Below are positions 51,785 through 60,406 of a stretch of DNA of 64,000 nucleotides, in pieces. A program made the translations under genes and the position numbers. Origin of the DNA: Streptomyces sp. WMMC500 (GTDB lineage: Bacteria; Actinomycetota; Actinomycetes; Streptomycetales; Streptomycetaceae); the NCBI RefSeq assembly GCF_027497195.1, contig NZ_CP114905.1:2342001-2406000 (forward strand), given 5' to 3'. How positions within the stretch are numbered: the stretch's first letter is position 1; each line of letters begins with the position of its first letter. The notes beneath the pieces were generated by a model. The model saw nothing but the letters and a program-made list of their open reading frames with translations. It was not told where the DNA came from and ran no database searches.

Positions 51785-52786
51785 TCAGGACTGCGGGGCG
51801 TCGCCGGCGGGCTCGGTGCCCTCGGCGGCCTCAGGGGCCTCGGCAGCCTCGGCGGCCTCCGGGGCCTGCTCGGCCGCCGGGGCGGGGGTCTCGTCGGCCT
51901 GCTCGGCGTCGGCGACCTTGGCGGTCTCGGCGGAGGTCTGCACCTCGGCCTCGGCGGCGGCCTCGTCCTTCTTCTCGGCCGGCGCGGCCGGGGCGGCGGC
52001 CTTCGCGTCCTTCTCGCCGGCGAGCAGGTCGCGCTCCCACTCGGCGAGCGGCTCGGCGTCGGCCTTGGCGGCCTTCTCGTCACCGGTGGCGGCGCCGGAG
52101 CGGGCGATCAGACCCTCGGCGACGGCGTCGGCGATGACGCGGGTCAGCAGCGTGACGGAGCGGATCGCGTCGTCGTTGCCCGGGATCTTGTAGTCGACCT
52201 CGTCGGGGTCGCAGTTGGTGTCGAGGATCGCGACGACCGGGATGCGCAGCTTGCGCGCCTCGCCGACGGCGATGTGCTCCTTCTTCGTGTCGACGATCCA
52301 GACGGCGCTCGGCACCTTCTGCATGTCGCGGATGCCGCCGAGGGTCTTCTCCAGCTTGGCCTTCTCGCGGGAGAGGACGAGCAGTTCCTTCTTGGTGAGG
52401 CCGGAGGCGGCCACGTCCTCGAAGTCGATGGCCTCCAGCTCCTTGAGGCGCTGCAGCCGCTTGTGGACCGTGGAGAAGTTGGTGAGCATGCCGCCCAGCC
52501 AGCGCTGGTTCACGTACGGCATGCCGACCCGGGTGGCCTGCTCGGCGATGGCCTCCTGGGCCTGCTTCTTCGTGCCCACGAACATGATGGTGCCGCCGTG
52601 CGCGACGGTCTCCTTCACGAACTCGTAGGCGCGGTCGATGTACGACAGCGACTGCAGGAGGTCGATGATGTAGATGCCGTTGCGCTCGGTGAAGATGAAG
52701 CGCTTCATCTTCGGGTTCCAACGGCGGGTCTGGTGCCCGAAGTGGACGCCGCTCTCCAGCAGCTCCCGCATCGTGACGACGGCCAT
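51785..52786 (-). CDS. rpsB: 30S ribosomal protein S2
   Basis: 333 residues from ATG 52786 (GAGGAGT upstream). The N-terminal ~245 residues are canonical S2 ([66 protein letters not shown]). The last ~85 residues are an Ala/Glu/Pro-rich acidic tail, an extension common in actinobacterial S2 but long here. First gene of the rpsB-tsf operon. Confidence 0.98.
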   Translation of the reverse strand: MAVVTMRELLESGVHFGHQTRRWNPKMKRFIFTERNGIYIIDLLQSLSYIDRAYEFVKETVAHGGTIMFVGTKKQAQEAIAEQATRVGMPYVNQRWLGGMLTNFSTVHKRLQRLKELEAIDFEDVAASGLTKKELLVLSREKAKLEKTLGGIRDMQKVPSAVWIVDTKKEHIAVGEARKLRIPVVAILDTNCDPDEVDYKIPGNDDAIRSVTLLTRVIADAVAEGLIARSGAATGDEKAAKADAEPLAEWERDLLAGEKDAKAAAPAAPAEKKDEAAAEAEVQTSAETAKVADAEQADETPAPAAEQAPEAAEAAEAPEAAEGTEPAGDAPQS

Positions 52787-53111
52787 GGCCGTACTCCTCG
52801 TGTGTCTCGGTTGTGCGCGGCGGCCGGCCGGCCACCGCTCCTGACGCCCCTGCGCGTCGCGCCTCCGGCGGGCAGCCGGAGGACCGAGTGACGCGGCCAC
52901 CTTCAGGCAGGTGGCGGGGCGTGCGAAGTCGACCCGGAGAGCCGGGTCGCCACCAGAAGTGTACGGGACGTCCTCGCCCGCCCGTGCCACGGAGCCCGGC
53001 CCCGGGCGGGTGTCCGGGGGCGCGCGGCACCGGGTTGTCCACAACCGGTCGGTAATCCACAGAATCCGACCATGATCCCCCCGCACCCCGTCCTCCGGCC
53101 AGGCTGACCCC
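52787..53111. other. Divergent intergenic region rpsB / M23 peptidase
   Basis: This 325-bp gap must hold the rpsB-tsf promoter and leader and the peptidase promoter. A short inverted repeat (CCACC-TGCCTGAA-GGTGG, about 52907-52926) lies in the rpsB leader and could be a regulatory stem. Two DnaA-box-like sites lie near the peptidase end. I see no small gene with convincing coding character. Confidence 0.5.
53035..53061. promoter_or_regulatory. Two DnaA-box-like sequences
   Basis: TTGTCCACA at 53035-53043 is a perfect match to the preferred Streptomyces DnaA box. TAATCCACA at 53053-53061 differs by one base from TTATCCACA. They are 51-77 bp upstream of the M23 peptidase start and on the far side of the rpsB promoter region. 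Confidence 0.55.
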
Positions 53112-53888
53112 ATGAACGGACGACGCGACCACCGCGCGGCCGGCACGTCCGGGGGCGTGCCGCGGTGGCTGCTCGCCGCCGGGCTCGCCGCGGCCCTGGC
53201 GACGGGCACCTGTGCGGCACCCCGGTTCACGACGCCGCCGACGAAGGAGGCGGCGGACGGAGAGGCGGCGGACGGGGCGGGGGTGGGGGCGGGGCGGGGG
53301 GAACGGGAGACGGGGACGGCGCCGGAGCCGGGCGGCCGGTCCGCCGGTCCGACCGCCCCGTCGCCGCAGCGGCAGGTCCGGCCGGCGCCCGCGGCTGACG
53401 CGGCGTGGCCGGTGGCGGGGGGTGCGCGGGGCCGGCCCGTGGTGGTGCGGGGGTTCGAGCCGCCGGCTTCGCCGTACGGGCCGGGGCACCGCGGGGTCGA
53501 TCTGCGCGCCGGGGCGGGGCAGCCGGTGCGGGCCGCGGCGGCGGGCCGGGTGGCGTTCGCCGGCCGGGTGGCGGGGCGCGGGGTGCTGGCCGTCGAGCAT
53601 CCGGGCACGGGCCGCCCGCCGCTGCGCACGACGTACGAGCCGGTGGTGCCCGCGGTGCGCGAGGGGGCGCGGGTCGCGGCCGGGCAGGTGGTGGGGTATC
53701 TGCAGGGCGGCGCGTACCACTGTGCGACGGCCTGTCTGCACTGGGGGCTGCGCCGCGGTCCGTCCTACCTCGACCCGCTGTCGCTGCTGCCGCCCCGGCT
53801 GCTCACGGCGGGCCATGCCCGGCTGCTGCCGGTGTTCGGCGTCCCGCCGACGGCGGGCGACGGCGGGGCGGCGGGTGGCGGTGGGTGA
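53112..53888 (+). CDS. Secreted M23-family metallopeptidase
   Basis: 258 residues. Signal peptide ([21 protein letters not shown]) with a Cys at the end that might act as a weak lipobox. A Pro/Gly/Glu-rich linker runs to about residue 95. The M23/LytM domain follows: [20 protein letters not shown] holds the HxxxD zinc ligands, and CLHWGLRRG gives the second His pair region. It probably cleaves peptidoglycan cross-bridges outside the cell. Being divergent from rpsB and near whiG, a role in growth or sporulation wall remodelling is plausible. Confidence 0.87.
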   Translation: MNGRRDHRAAGTSGGVPRWLLAAGLAAALATGTCAAPRFTTPPTKEAADGEAADGAGVGAGRGERETGTAPEPGGRSAGPTAPSPQRQVRPAPAADAAWPVAGGARGRPVVVRGFEPPASPYGPGHRGVDLRAGAGQPVRAAAAGRVAFAGRVAGRGVLAVEHPGTGRPPLRTTYEPVVPAVREGARVAAGQVVGYLQGGAYHCATACLHWGLRRGPSYLDPLSLLPPRLLTAGHARLLPVFGVPPTAGDGGAAGGGG

Positions 53889-53930
53889 CGGCGGGGCGGC
53901 GGCTGACGGCCCGGGGCCCGGGTGGTGCCG

Positions 53931-54509
53931 TCAGCGTGCGGCGCCGTGCAGGGCCACGGCGACGGCCGTGTCGGCGACGGTCTCCGGGGTGTCGGTGCCG
54001 AGTTCGGTGCGGCGGACGGCGGCGTCGACGACACCCTGCAGCAGGGTGGCGGCGAGGCGGGGTTCGTCGTGGCCGAGGTCCGCCAGGGCCTCGACGACCA
54101 TCGCGATCAGCCCGCCGTGCGCGGCGCGGATCTTCTCCCGGGCGCCGGCGTCCAGTTCGCCGGCGGAGATGGCGACGACGGCCCGGTGACGGCGGTCGCC
54201 GACCAGCGCGAGCTGCGTGCGTACGTACGCCTCGACCTTCGCCTCGGGGGTGTCGGCGCGCTCCATGGCCGCCTCCACCTCCGCCGCCCAGCGGGGGAAG
54301 TCGACGGCGCACAGTTCCTCGACGACGGCGGCCCGGCTGCGGAAGTACTCGTACACCGACGAGCGTGCCAGCCCGGTGCGCTCGGCGAGCGCGGCGAAGT
54401 TCAGCGCTTCGGTGCCGCCCTCGCCGAGGAGTTCGCGTGCGGCGTCGAGCAGCGCGCCCTGCTGCATGGTCCGGTGCTCGGCCACGGAGGCCGCTCGAAT
54501 CTTCGGCAC
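53931..54509 (-). CDS. TetR-family transcriptional regulator
   Basis: 192 residues from GTG 54509. N-terminal TetR helix-turn-helix: ALLDAARELLGEGGTEALNFAALAERTGLARSSVYEYFRSRAAVVEEL. The C-terminal ligand domain is all-helical and unassigned. The gene is 27 bp downstream of whiG on the same strand, so it may be co-transcribed with it. It converges on the M23 gene. Confidence 0.9.
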   Translation of the reverse strand: MPKIRAASVAEHRTMQQGALLDAARELLGEGGTEALNFAALAERTGLARSSVYEYFRSRAAVVEELCAVDFPRWAAEVEAAMERADTPEAKVEAYVRTQLALVGDRRHRAVVAISAGELDAGAREKIRAAHGGLIAMVVEALADLGHDEPRLAATLLQGVVDAAVRRTELGTDTPETVADTAVAVALHGAAR

Positions 54510-54536
54510 GGTCCAACTTTAGACCGCGGCGGCCCG

Positions 54537-55346
54537 TCAGCCGGTGGAGTCGGCCAGCTTCGCGCGCAACTGCAGGACGGACTTGGTGTGGATCTGGCTG
54601 ACCCTGCTCTCGGTGACGCCGAGCACCTGGCCGATCTCGGCGAGCGTGAGGCCCTCGTAGTAGTAGAGGGTGACGACGGTCTTCTCCCGGTCGGGCAGGG
54701 TGTTCACGGCGCGGGCGAGCAGCCGGCGCAGCTCGCGGTCCTCGGCGACCTCGACGGGGTTGTCGGCGGCGGTGTCCTCGAGGGTGTCCATGAGGCTGAG
54801 GCGGTCGCCGTTGTCGGAGCTGACGTGCAGCAGTTCTTCGAGGGCGACGACGTTGGCCAGGGAGAGCTGGCTGAAGACCCCGTGCAGCTCTTCCAACTGG
54901 ATGCCCATCTCGGCGGCCACCTCGGCTTCCGAGGGGGTGCGGCGGAGGGCGGCTTCGAGGGTGGCGTAGGCGCGTTCGACGGCCCGGGCCTTCTGCCGTA
55001 CGGAGCGGGGGATCCAGTCCAGCGCGCGGAGTTCGTCGATCATCGCGCCGCGGATGCGGGTGATGGCGTAGGTCTCGAACTTGATGGCGCGCTCGGGGTC
55101 GAACTTCTCGATGGCGTCGATGAGCCCGAAGACTCCGGAGGAGACGAAGTCGGCCTGTTCGACGTTGGACGGCAGGCCGACGCTGACGCGGCCGGCGACG
55201 TACTTCACCAGGGGTGAGTAGTGCAGGATGAGCTGCTCGCGCAGCCGGCCGTCACGCGTCTCCTTGTACGACCGCCACAGCTCGTCCACCGAGGAGGGTG
55301 CTGTGCGTGAGGCGGCACGGTCGGACCCGGAGATGTGCTGGGGCAT
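54537..55346 (-). CDS. whiG: Sporulation sigma factor WhiG (FliA family)
   Basis: 269 residues from ATG 55346 (AAGGCGA upstream). Sigma-28-type: region 2 ([73 protein letters not shown]), region 3, and region 4 ([41 protein letters not shown]). The sequence closely follows WhiG of Streptomyces, which commits aerial hyphae to sporulation by activating whiH and whiI and is held in check by RsiG with c-di-GMP. The flanking genes (TetR, M23, rpsB on one side, dprA on the other) match the usual whiG neighbourhood. Confidence 0.96.
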   Translation of the reverse strand: MPQHISGSDRAASRTAPSSVDELWRSYKETRDGRLREQLILHYSPLVKYVAGRVSVGLPSNVEQADFVSSGVFGLIDAIEKFDPERAIKFETYAITRIRGAMIDELRALDWIPRSVRQKARAVERAYATLEAALRRTPSEAEVAAEMGIQLEELHGVFSQLSLANVVALEELLHVSSDNGDRLSLMDTLEDTAADNPVEVAEDRELRRLLARAVNTLPDREKTVVTLYYYEGLTLAEIGQVLGVTESRVSQIHTKSVLQLRAKLADSTG

Positions 55347-55475
55347 GCGTCGTCGCCTTGAACCGTTCTGGTGGGGGACTGGGTTCGGGTGGGGCTGAGG
55401 GTGAGCGGAGGGAGTGTGGGGGGTGCGGGGGATGGGGGGCGGGAGCGGAGCGGGGAGACCGCCGCGGTGGGTGAG

Positions 55476-55522
55476 GGAACGTTCCGCGAGCGTAGCGTGA
55501 CCGTACGGTCGCATTCTGCGAC
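55476..55522. promoter_or_regulatory. Cluster of three palindromes upstream of whiG
   Basis: GGAACGTTCC (55476-55485), GACCGTACGGTC (55499-55510) and GTCGCA-TTC-TGCGAC (55508-55522) are all perfect; the last two overlap. They sit where a whiG promoter would be expected. They are likely regulator sites, though the protein is unknown. Confidence 0.5.
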
Positions 55523-55614
55523 TGACGGCTCTTCATGAGTACGCAGATGCGTTCCGCGCGCCGCGGCTGCGGGTTATCCGGAGGTCACAGCGGGGGGACG
55601 GCCGCCGGGGCACC

Positions 55615-55645
55615 GGGTGGGGGTCGCTTTGCATCTCCCCCACCC
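55615..55645. terminator. Terminator-like hairpin after dprA
   Basis: GGGTGGGGG (55615-55623) pairs perfectly with CCCCCACCC (55637-55645) around a 13-nt loop. It is about 36 bp beyond the dprA stop. A short T-run follows only on the plus strand. It probably ends the operon that runs from the signal peptidase and DUF2469 genes to dprA. Confidence 0.6.
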
Positions 55646-55680
55646 TTTCACCCGAACGTCCCAGGTCAAGGAACGGCTCG

Positions 55681-56943
55681 TCACCTTTTGGGGTGCTCAC
55701 CGGAGCGCGGGGCCAGGCGCCAGCCGGTGCCGTCGCGGGCGACGAACCCGAGGGACTGCAGCTCATGAAGCCTGCCCAAGGCTTCGTCGCGCTCCGTGCC
55801 CGCCTCCCGGGCGATCTCTTCCGGCCGGGCCGTACCCCGCCCGGGTACGGCTTCGAGCACGCGTGCGGTGGCGGGCGGGAGCAGATCGCGTGGTACGACG
55901 GGGCCGCGGCGGGCCGGGGCGAGGTCGGCGCCGATGCGGCCGACCAGCTCGACGACCTCGGCGGCCTCGGTGACGAGTTCCGCCTCGCCGCGCAGCAGCT
56001 CGTGCACCCCGGCGGAGAGCCCGGAGGTGACCGGGCCCGGCACCCCCATCGTCGGGCGGCCCAGGCGCTGCGCCCAGCGGGCGGTGACGAGGGAGCCGCT
56101 GCGGCGCTCGGCTTCGACGACGACGGTGCCGCGGGTGAGCGCGGCCATGACGCGGTTGCGCAGGAGGAACCGCGACCGGGTGGGGTGGTCGCCGGGAGCG
56201 AGCTCGGCGACGATGAGGCCCTGCTCGGCGACGCGGCCGAGGAGCTCGGTGTGGCCGGGCGGGTAGACCCGGTCGACACCGCAGGCCAGCACGCCGATGG
56301 TGGCCCCGGTGGCGGCGAGCGCGCCGCGGTGCGCGGCGGCGTCGATGCCGTAGGCGGCGCCGGAGACGACGGCCCATCCGGCGTGGGCGAGACCATCGGC
56401 GAGGGTTCCCGCGACGTGCGCGCCGTATTCGGTGCAGGCGCGGGCGCCGACGACGGCGACGGACTTCAGGGCGCACAGCCGCAGGTCGGGGTGGCCGCGG
56501 ACCCAGAGGCCCAGGGGGCGGGCGGAGGCGAGGTCGTCGAGCTGCCGGGGCCACTCGGGGTCGCCGGGGCAGACGAACCGCGCCCCGACGGCCCCGGCGG
56601 CGGCGAGGTCCTGCCGGGCGTCGGGTCCGCCGAGCCGGCGCCGGTAGCGGGCCAGCCGGGGTTCGGCCTCCGGTGCGGGCGGCGGGGCGTCGCCGGTCAC
56701 CCAGCGCAGGAGGGTCACGGCCCCGTGCGTTCGCAGCCACCGCCCGGCGACCTCGTCTCCGGGCTCGACCAGCCGCGTCAGCGCCACCCGCGCCAGCCGC
56801 TCCGCGTCGTGGTCTCCGGGGACGGCGGCAGGCGCCTGCGCCGCGGCCGCCGGATCCGTCTGCGGCACTCCCACCCGCTCACGCTGCGGCATACTCGGCA
56901 TTGCGCCGCGCGGCTTCCACGCGGGCTTCCGGGTCGTGGTCAT
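55681..56943 (-). CDS. dprA: DNA-processing protein DprA
   Basis: 420 residues from ATG 56943, overlapping the comM-like stop (ATGA). The Rossmann-like DprA core: SVAVVGARACTEYG, GWAVVSGAAYGIDAAAHRGAL, TIGVLACGVDRVYPPGHTEL, SRFLLRNRVMAALTRGTVVVEAERRSGSLVTARWA and the GVPGPVTSGLSAGVHELL end block. A C-terminal winged-helix domain follows. DprA loads RecA on incoming single-stranded DNA. Streptomycetes are not known for natural competence, but the gene is conserved. Confidence 0.94.
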   Translation of the reverse strand: MTTTRKPAWKPRGAMPSMPQRERVGVPQTDPAAAAQAPAAVPGDHDAERLARVALTRLVEPGDEVAGRWLRTHGAVTLLRWVTGDAPPPAPEAEPRLARYRRRLGGPDARQDLAAAGAVGARFVCPGDPEWPRQLDDLASARPLGLWVRGHPDLRLCALKSVAVVGARACTEYGAHVAGTLADGLAHAGWAVVSGAAYGIDAAAHRGALAATGATIGVLACGVDRVYPPGHTELLGRVAEQGLIVAELAPGDHPTRSRFLLRNRVMAALTRGTVVVEAERRSGSLVTARWAQRLGRPTMGVPGPVTSGLSAGVHELLRGEAELVTEAAEVVELVGRIGADLAPARRGPVVPRDLLPPATARVLEAVPGRGTARPEEIAREAGTERDEALGRLHELQSLGFVARDGTGWRLAPRSGEHPKR

Positions 56944-58562
56944 CCCACGGGCTCCCTCGTCGCCGGGGTACGGGCGCCCCGGGGGATCCCGGTGCGGAGC
57001 TCCAGGGCCGCCGCCACGTCCTCCGGCCCCGGGCGCTCGTGTCCCGCGAGGTCGGCGACGGTCCAGGCGACGCGGAGGACGCGGTCGAGGCCGCGGGCGG
57101 TGAGCAGGCCGCGTTCCAGGTCGCGTTCTGCCGGGGCGAGGACGCCGGGTGCGGGGTGCCAGCGGCGGCGCAGCTCGTGGCCGGGGACTTCTCCGTTGGT
57201 GCGCCAGGCGGTGCCGGCGTAGCGTGCCGCGGCGCGCTCGCGTGCGGCGCGCACCCGGGCGGCGGCGTCGGCGGTGGGCTCGGCGCGTTCCCCGGCGGCG
57301 GACAGCTCGGCGCGGCTGACGGCGTCCACGGCGACCCGGAGGTCGACGCGGTCGAGGAGCGGGCCGGTGAGCCGGCCCTGGTAGCGCCGGATGGCCATGG
57401 GGGAGCATTCGCAGCCGCCTTCCTGGCGGGCGAAGCGGCCGCAGGGGCAGGGGTTGGCGGCGAGGACCATGAGGAAGCGGGCGGGGAACTGGACGACGCC
57501 CGCCGACCTGGCGACCACGACGTGCCCGGACTCCAGCGGCTGCCTGAGGGCGTCGAGGATCCGGCCGCTGAATTCGGGCGCTTCGTCCAGAAAGAGCACT
57601 CCTCGGTGGGCCAGGGAGACGGCTCCGGGCTTGGGCAGGGCGTTGCCGCCGCCGATGAGGGCGGGCAGGGTCGCGGAGTGGTGCGGGGCGGCGTAGGGGG
57701 CTTCGCCGACGAGGCACTGGCCCGCGGGCAGGGTGCCGGCCACCGAGTGGATGGCGGTCACTTCGAGCGCCTCGGTCTCGGTCAGGGGCGGCAGCAGCCC
57801 GGGGAGCCGTTCGGCGAGCATCGTCTTGCCGGCTCCCGGCGGGCCTTTCAGGTAGAGATGGTGGCCGCCGGCGGCGGCGACTTCGAGGGCGAAGCGGGCG
57901 CGGTGCTGGCCGGCGACGTCGGCGAGGTCGGGCCGGTACGCGCCGGGGCCGAGGGCCGACGGGGTGCACCAGCCGGCTCCGGGCACGGCGAGGCGGGCCG
58001 ACGGGACGGCCGGTGCCGTGTCGGGGTCGGCGGGTTCGTCGGGGGGCGGCTCGTCGTTGAGGATGGCGATGAGCTGGCGCAGGCTGCGCACGCCGAGGAC
58101 GGAGACGTCGGGCACGAGGGTGGCCTCGCCCGCGGCGGCTTCCGGCACGACCACCTGGCGGCAGCCGGCGTCGGCCGCGGCGAGCACGGCGGGCAGCACG
58201 CCGGGAACGGGCCGGACGCGGCCGTCGAGGCTCAGCTCGCCGACCATGACGAGCCCGGCGAGTGCGTCCGGCGCGATGCGGCCGGCGGCGCCGAGTGTGG
58301 CGCAGGCGATGCCGAGGTCGAATCCGCTGCCGGACTTGGGTACGGCGGCGGGGCTGAGGCCGACGGTGAGCTTTTTCTGCGGCCAGTCGACGCCGGAGTT
58401 GACGACGGCGGCGCGCACGCGGTCGCGGCTTTCCGTCAGGCTCTTGTCGGGGAGCCCGACCAGCGTGAACGTGGCGACGCCGGGCTCCAGGTCGGCCTGG
58501 ATCTCGACGACGACGCCTTCCACGCCGACGAGGGCGACCGAGCAGGTGCGGGCGAAGGCCAT
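56940..58562 (-). CDS. YifB/ComM-type AAA+ helicase (Mg-chelatase-like)
   Basis: 540 residues from ATG 58562, overlapping the yraN stop (TGATG). An N-terminal Lon-protease-like ChlI domain (VEGVVVEIQADLEPGVATFTLVGLPDKSLTESRDRVRAA) is followed by an AAA+ module with Walker A KGPPGAGKTMLAERLP, Walker B GVLFLDEAPEFS and the conserved NPCPCG segment. A C-terminal Mg-chelatase domain ends the protein. ComM/YifB proteins act as branch-migration helicases in recombination of imported DNA. Being coupled to dprA supports that role. Confidence 0.93.
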   Translation of the reverse strand: MAFARTCSVALVGVEGVVVEIQADLEPGVATFTLVGLPDKSLTESRDRVRAAVVNSGVDWPQKKLTVGLSPAAVPKSGSGFDLGIACATLGAAGRIAPDALAGLVMVGELSLDGRVRPVPGVLPAVLAAADAGCRQVVVPEAAAGEATLVPDVSVLGVRSLRQLIAILNDEPPPDEPADPDTAPAVPSARLAVPGAGWCTPSALGPGAYRPDLADVAGQHRARFALEVAAAGGHHLYLKGPPGAGKTMLAERLPGLLPPLTETEALEVTAIHSVAGTLPAGQCLVGEAPYAAPHHSATLPALIGGGNALPKPGAVSLAHRGVLFLDEAPEFSGRILDALRQPLESGHVVVARSAGVVQFPARFLMVLAANPCPCGRFARQEGGCECSPMAIRRYQGRLTGPLLDRVDLRVAVDAVSRAELSAAGERAEPTADAAARVRAARERAAARYAGTAWRTNGEVPGHELRRRWHPAPGVLAPAERDLERGLLTARGLDRVLRVAWTVADLAGHERPGPEDVAAALELRTGIPRGARTPATREPVG

Positions 58563-58924
58563 CAGGCGGCCCCCCGGACGTGCTCGACGACGGGGGCGCC
58601 GCGCTCCGGCAGCACCACGCCGACGACGTCGATCCGCACGCCGCCGGGCGGGGCGCCGCCGTGCCGCAGGGCCCAGGCCTCGGCGAGCCGCCGCAGCCGG
58701 TCGGCCTTGGCCGGCGGGACGCCGGCCATCGGGTGCTCCCAGCCGCCTTCCCGTCTGGTCTTGACCTCGCAGACGACGAGGGCCTCCCCGTCGAGCGCGA
58801 CGATGTCGATCTCGCCGTCGCTGCATCTCCAGTTCCGCGCCAGGACGGTCATTCCCGCCTCGGCGAGCCGCCGCTCCGCGACCCGTTCCCCGTACTGTCC
58901 GAGCGCCTGCCGTTGCTTCGGCAT
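58562..58924 (-). CDS. YraN-family (UPF0102) endonuclease-like protein
   Basis: 120 residues. Restriction-endonuclease-like fold: [48 protein letters not shown] holds the GEID...EVK catalytic pattern. Small, soluble and widely conserved. Exact role unknown, possibly Holliday-junction or repair related. It leads the coupled yraN-comM-dprA set. Confidence 0.92.
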   Translation of the reverse strand: MPKQRQALGQYGERVAERRLAEAGMTVLARNWRCSDGEIDIVALDGEALVVCEVKTRREGGWEHPMAGVPPAKADRLRRLAEAWALRHGGAPPGGVRIDVVGVVLPERGAPVVEHVRGAA

Positions 58925-58970
58925 CCGGCACCACCTCCCGCGTCCGACTCTGCCGGGTCGCGGGAACAGT

Positions 58971-59018
58971 TGTGGATCATGGTGCGGAACCGGTGGATAA
59001 CCGACGGGTTGTGGACAA
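58971..59018. promoter_or_regulatory. Cluster of three DnaA-box-like sequences
   Basis: Read on the minus strand: TGATCCACA (58971-58979), TTATCCACC (58992-59000) and TTGTCCACA (59010-59018). The last is a perfect Streptomyces DnaA box and lies in a palindrome (TTGTGGACAA); the other two each miss one base of the usual consensus. All are in the 130-bp gap upstream of yraN, in one orientation, with centres 21 and 18 bp apart, about two helical turns. Confidence 0.6.
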
Positions 59019-59054
59019 CTCCTTCGCCCGTGAGGGTGACGGCCGGGAGCGGAC

Positions 59055-59372
59055 TCAGCCGAGGTCGTCGGAGGGCATCTCCAGGTCGGACTTGCTCAGC
59101 TCCTCGATGTTCACATCCTTGAACGTGAGCACCCGTACCTGCTTGACGAAGCGGGCCGGCCGGTACATGTCCCAGACCCAGGCGTCCGCCATGGACACCT
59201 CGAAGAACACCTCGCCCTGGACCGAGTGGACCTGCATCTCGTAGTCGTTGGTGAGGTAGAAACGCCGCTCGGTCTCGATCACGTATTTGAACAAGCCGAC
59301 GACGTCGCGGTACTCCCGGTAGAGCTTCAGCTCCATCTCGGTCTCGTACTTCTCGAGGTCCTCGGCGCTCAT
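59055..59372 (-). CDS. DUF2469 actinobacterial protein
   Basis: 105 residues from ATG 59372, overlapping the stop of the signal peptidase gene (ATGA). [40 protein letters not shown] and [27 protein letters not shown] are strongly conserved in actinobacteria. Small, soluble and acidic. Function unknown. Confidence 0.92.
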   Translation of the reverse strand: MSAEDLEKYETEMELKLYREYRDVVGLFKYVIETERRFYLTNDYEMQVHSVQGEVFFEVSMADAWVWDMYRPARFVKQVRVLTFKDVNIEELSKSDLEMPSDDLG

Positions 59373-60124
59373 GGCACGTTCCCCTTCCGCCTGTGCGTGA
59401 CCCCATTGTGCGTCGCCCGGGCGCGACGGGCCCGGGCATAGCCGGAAACCGGCCCGTAGGCAGCGCCGCCCAGGATCAGCGCAGCCCCCGCGACGACCGC
59501 GACCAGCAGCGTCCGCAGCGGTCCTGCCTCGGAGATCCCGCCGGGAAGCTCCGCGAAGCCGTCCGGGCGGTCCAGCATGCCCGCGCTGCCGAACGGCCAC
59601 GCCGTCGCGTCGACCCGGCCCTTGACGGCGTCGCGGGGTATGGCGCCGCCGCCCGATTCGGCCAGGTGGTTGCGGGAGTCGACGGAGTCGCCGCGGTGGT
59701 CGCCGAGCAGGAAGATCATCCCCTCCGGCACGGTGGTCGCCGGAAAGCCCTCCTGCGCCGCCCGCTCACTGTCCGTGACGTACGGCTCCGCCACCGGCTT
59801 GCCGCCGATCGTCAGCCGCCCCTGCTCGTCGCAGCAGCGGACCGTGTCCCCGCCGACCGCGACGACCCGCTTGATCATCGGCAGGTCGCCCCACGCCGCG
59901 TCCTCGAAGACCACGACGTCGCCGCGGCGCACCTCGTCGCCCGAGATCCGCTCGGCGAGCACCCGGTCGCCCGAGGCGACGGTGGGCGCCATGGAGGGCG
60001 TCGGGACGGTGTACGGCACGTACGCCACGGCGCCCCAGGCGAAGCCGCCGAGGAACAGCACGCACCCGACCGCCACGGCCAGGCCCGACAGCACGTTCCC
60101 CTTGCGACCTGCTCGGCTGCTCAT
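59369..60124 (-). CDS. lepB: Type I signal peptidase (sipZ position)
   Basis: 251 residues. One N-terminal membrane helix (GLAVAVGCVLFLGGFAWGAVAYVPY) and one near the C-terminus (LLVAVVAGAALILGGAAYG). Catalytic Ser is in VPTPSMAPTV and Lys in MIKRVVAVGG; GDHRGDSVDSR is the third conserved box. It removes signal peptides from secreted proteins at the outer face of the membrane. In S. lividans the fourth sip gene starts a separate operon with unrelated genes; the 282-bp gap upstream and the ATGA overlap with DUF2469 fit that. Confidence 0.93.
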   Translation of the reverse strand: MSSRAGRKGNVLSGLAVAVGCVLFLGGFAWGAVAYVPYTVPTPSMAPTVASGDRVLAERISGDEVRRGDVVVFEDAAWGDLPMIKRVVAVGGDTVRCCDEQGRLTIGGKPVAEPYVTDSERAAQEGFPATTVPEGMIFLLGDHRGDSVDSRNHLAESGGGAIPRDAVKGRVDATAWPFGSAGMLDRPDGFAELPGGISEAGPLRTLLVAVVAGAALILGGAAYGPVSGYARARRARATHNGVTHRRKGNVP

Positions 60125-60406
60125 GGGCGCACACTACCCAGCGGCCCGCCGGGCAGTCAGCCCGCCCGCTCAACCACCGCGGCCGGCGACGCCCGCTCCC
60201 GCCGCGATCCGCACTCCGGCGCGTGAATGCACAGGTCAGGCAGTTCGCGTACGCCACGGAAGCCACCGCGCCCCGGCGAGCACGTCACCCGGACGGCCCC
60301 ACGCCCCCCGGCACCCCCGCACCCGGCACCGGCGGACCCCACCGCCCGAGCCCACCGGCCGGCCCTCGCGGCCAGCGCCCCGCCCGCCGCGGTCGTGCAG
60401 GTCACC

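Larger units (their letters stand above)
55347..55680. other. Intergenic region upstream of whiG
   Basis: 334 bp between the dprA stop and the whiG start. It holds a terminator-like hairpin on the dprA side and a group of three palindromes about 130-175 bp upstream of whiG. The 95 bp next to whiG are G-rich and simple in sequence on the plus strand. I see no coding sequence in it. Confidence 0.6.

Noticed and set aside
56940..58562. Magnesium chelatase subunit of tetrapyrrole synthesis
   Set aside because: The Lon-like N-terminal domain and coupling to dprA and yraN place it in the YifB/ComM group.
53035..59018. DnaA-box groups as a replication origin
   Set aside because: There are only two small groups, no AT-rich region and no dnaA/dnaN genes. 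In Streptomyces, whiG-rpsB lies far from oriC.
60157..60405. Open frame of 82 codons (minus strand) between two signal peptidase genes
   Set aside because: It starts right after the upstream lepB stop, but the product is an Ala/Gly/Arg-rich sequence with no family resemblance and poor ribosome site. The gap is better explained as the promoter region of the second sip operon.
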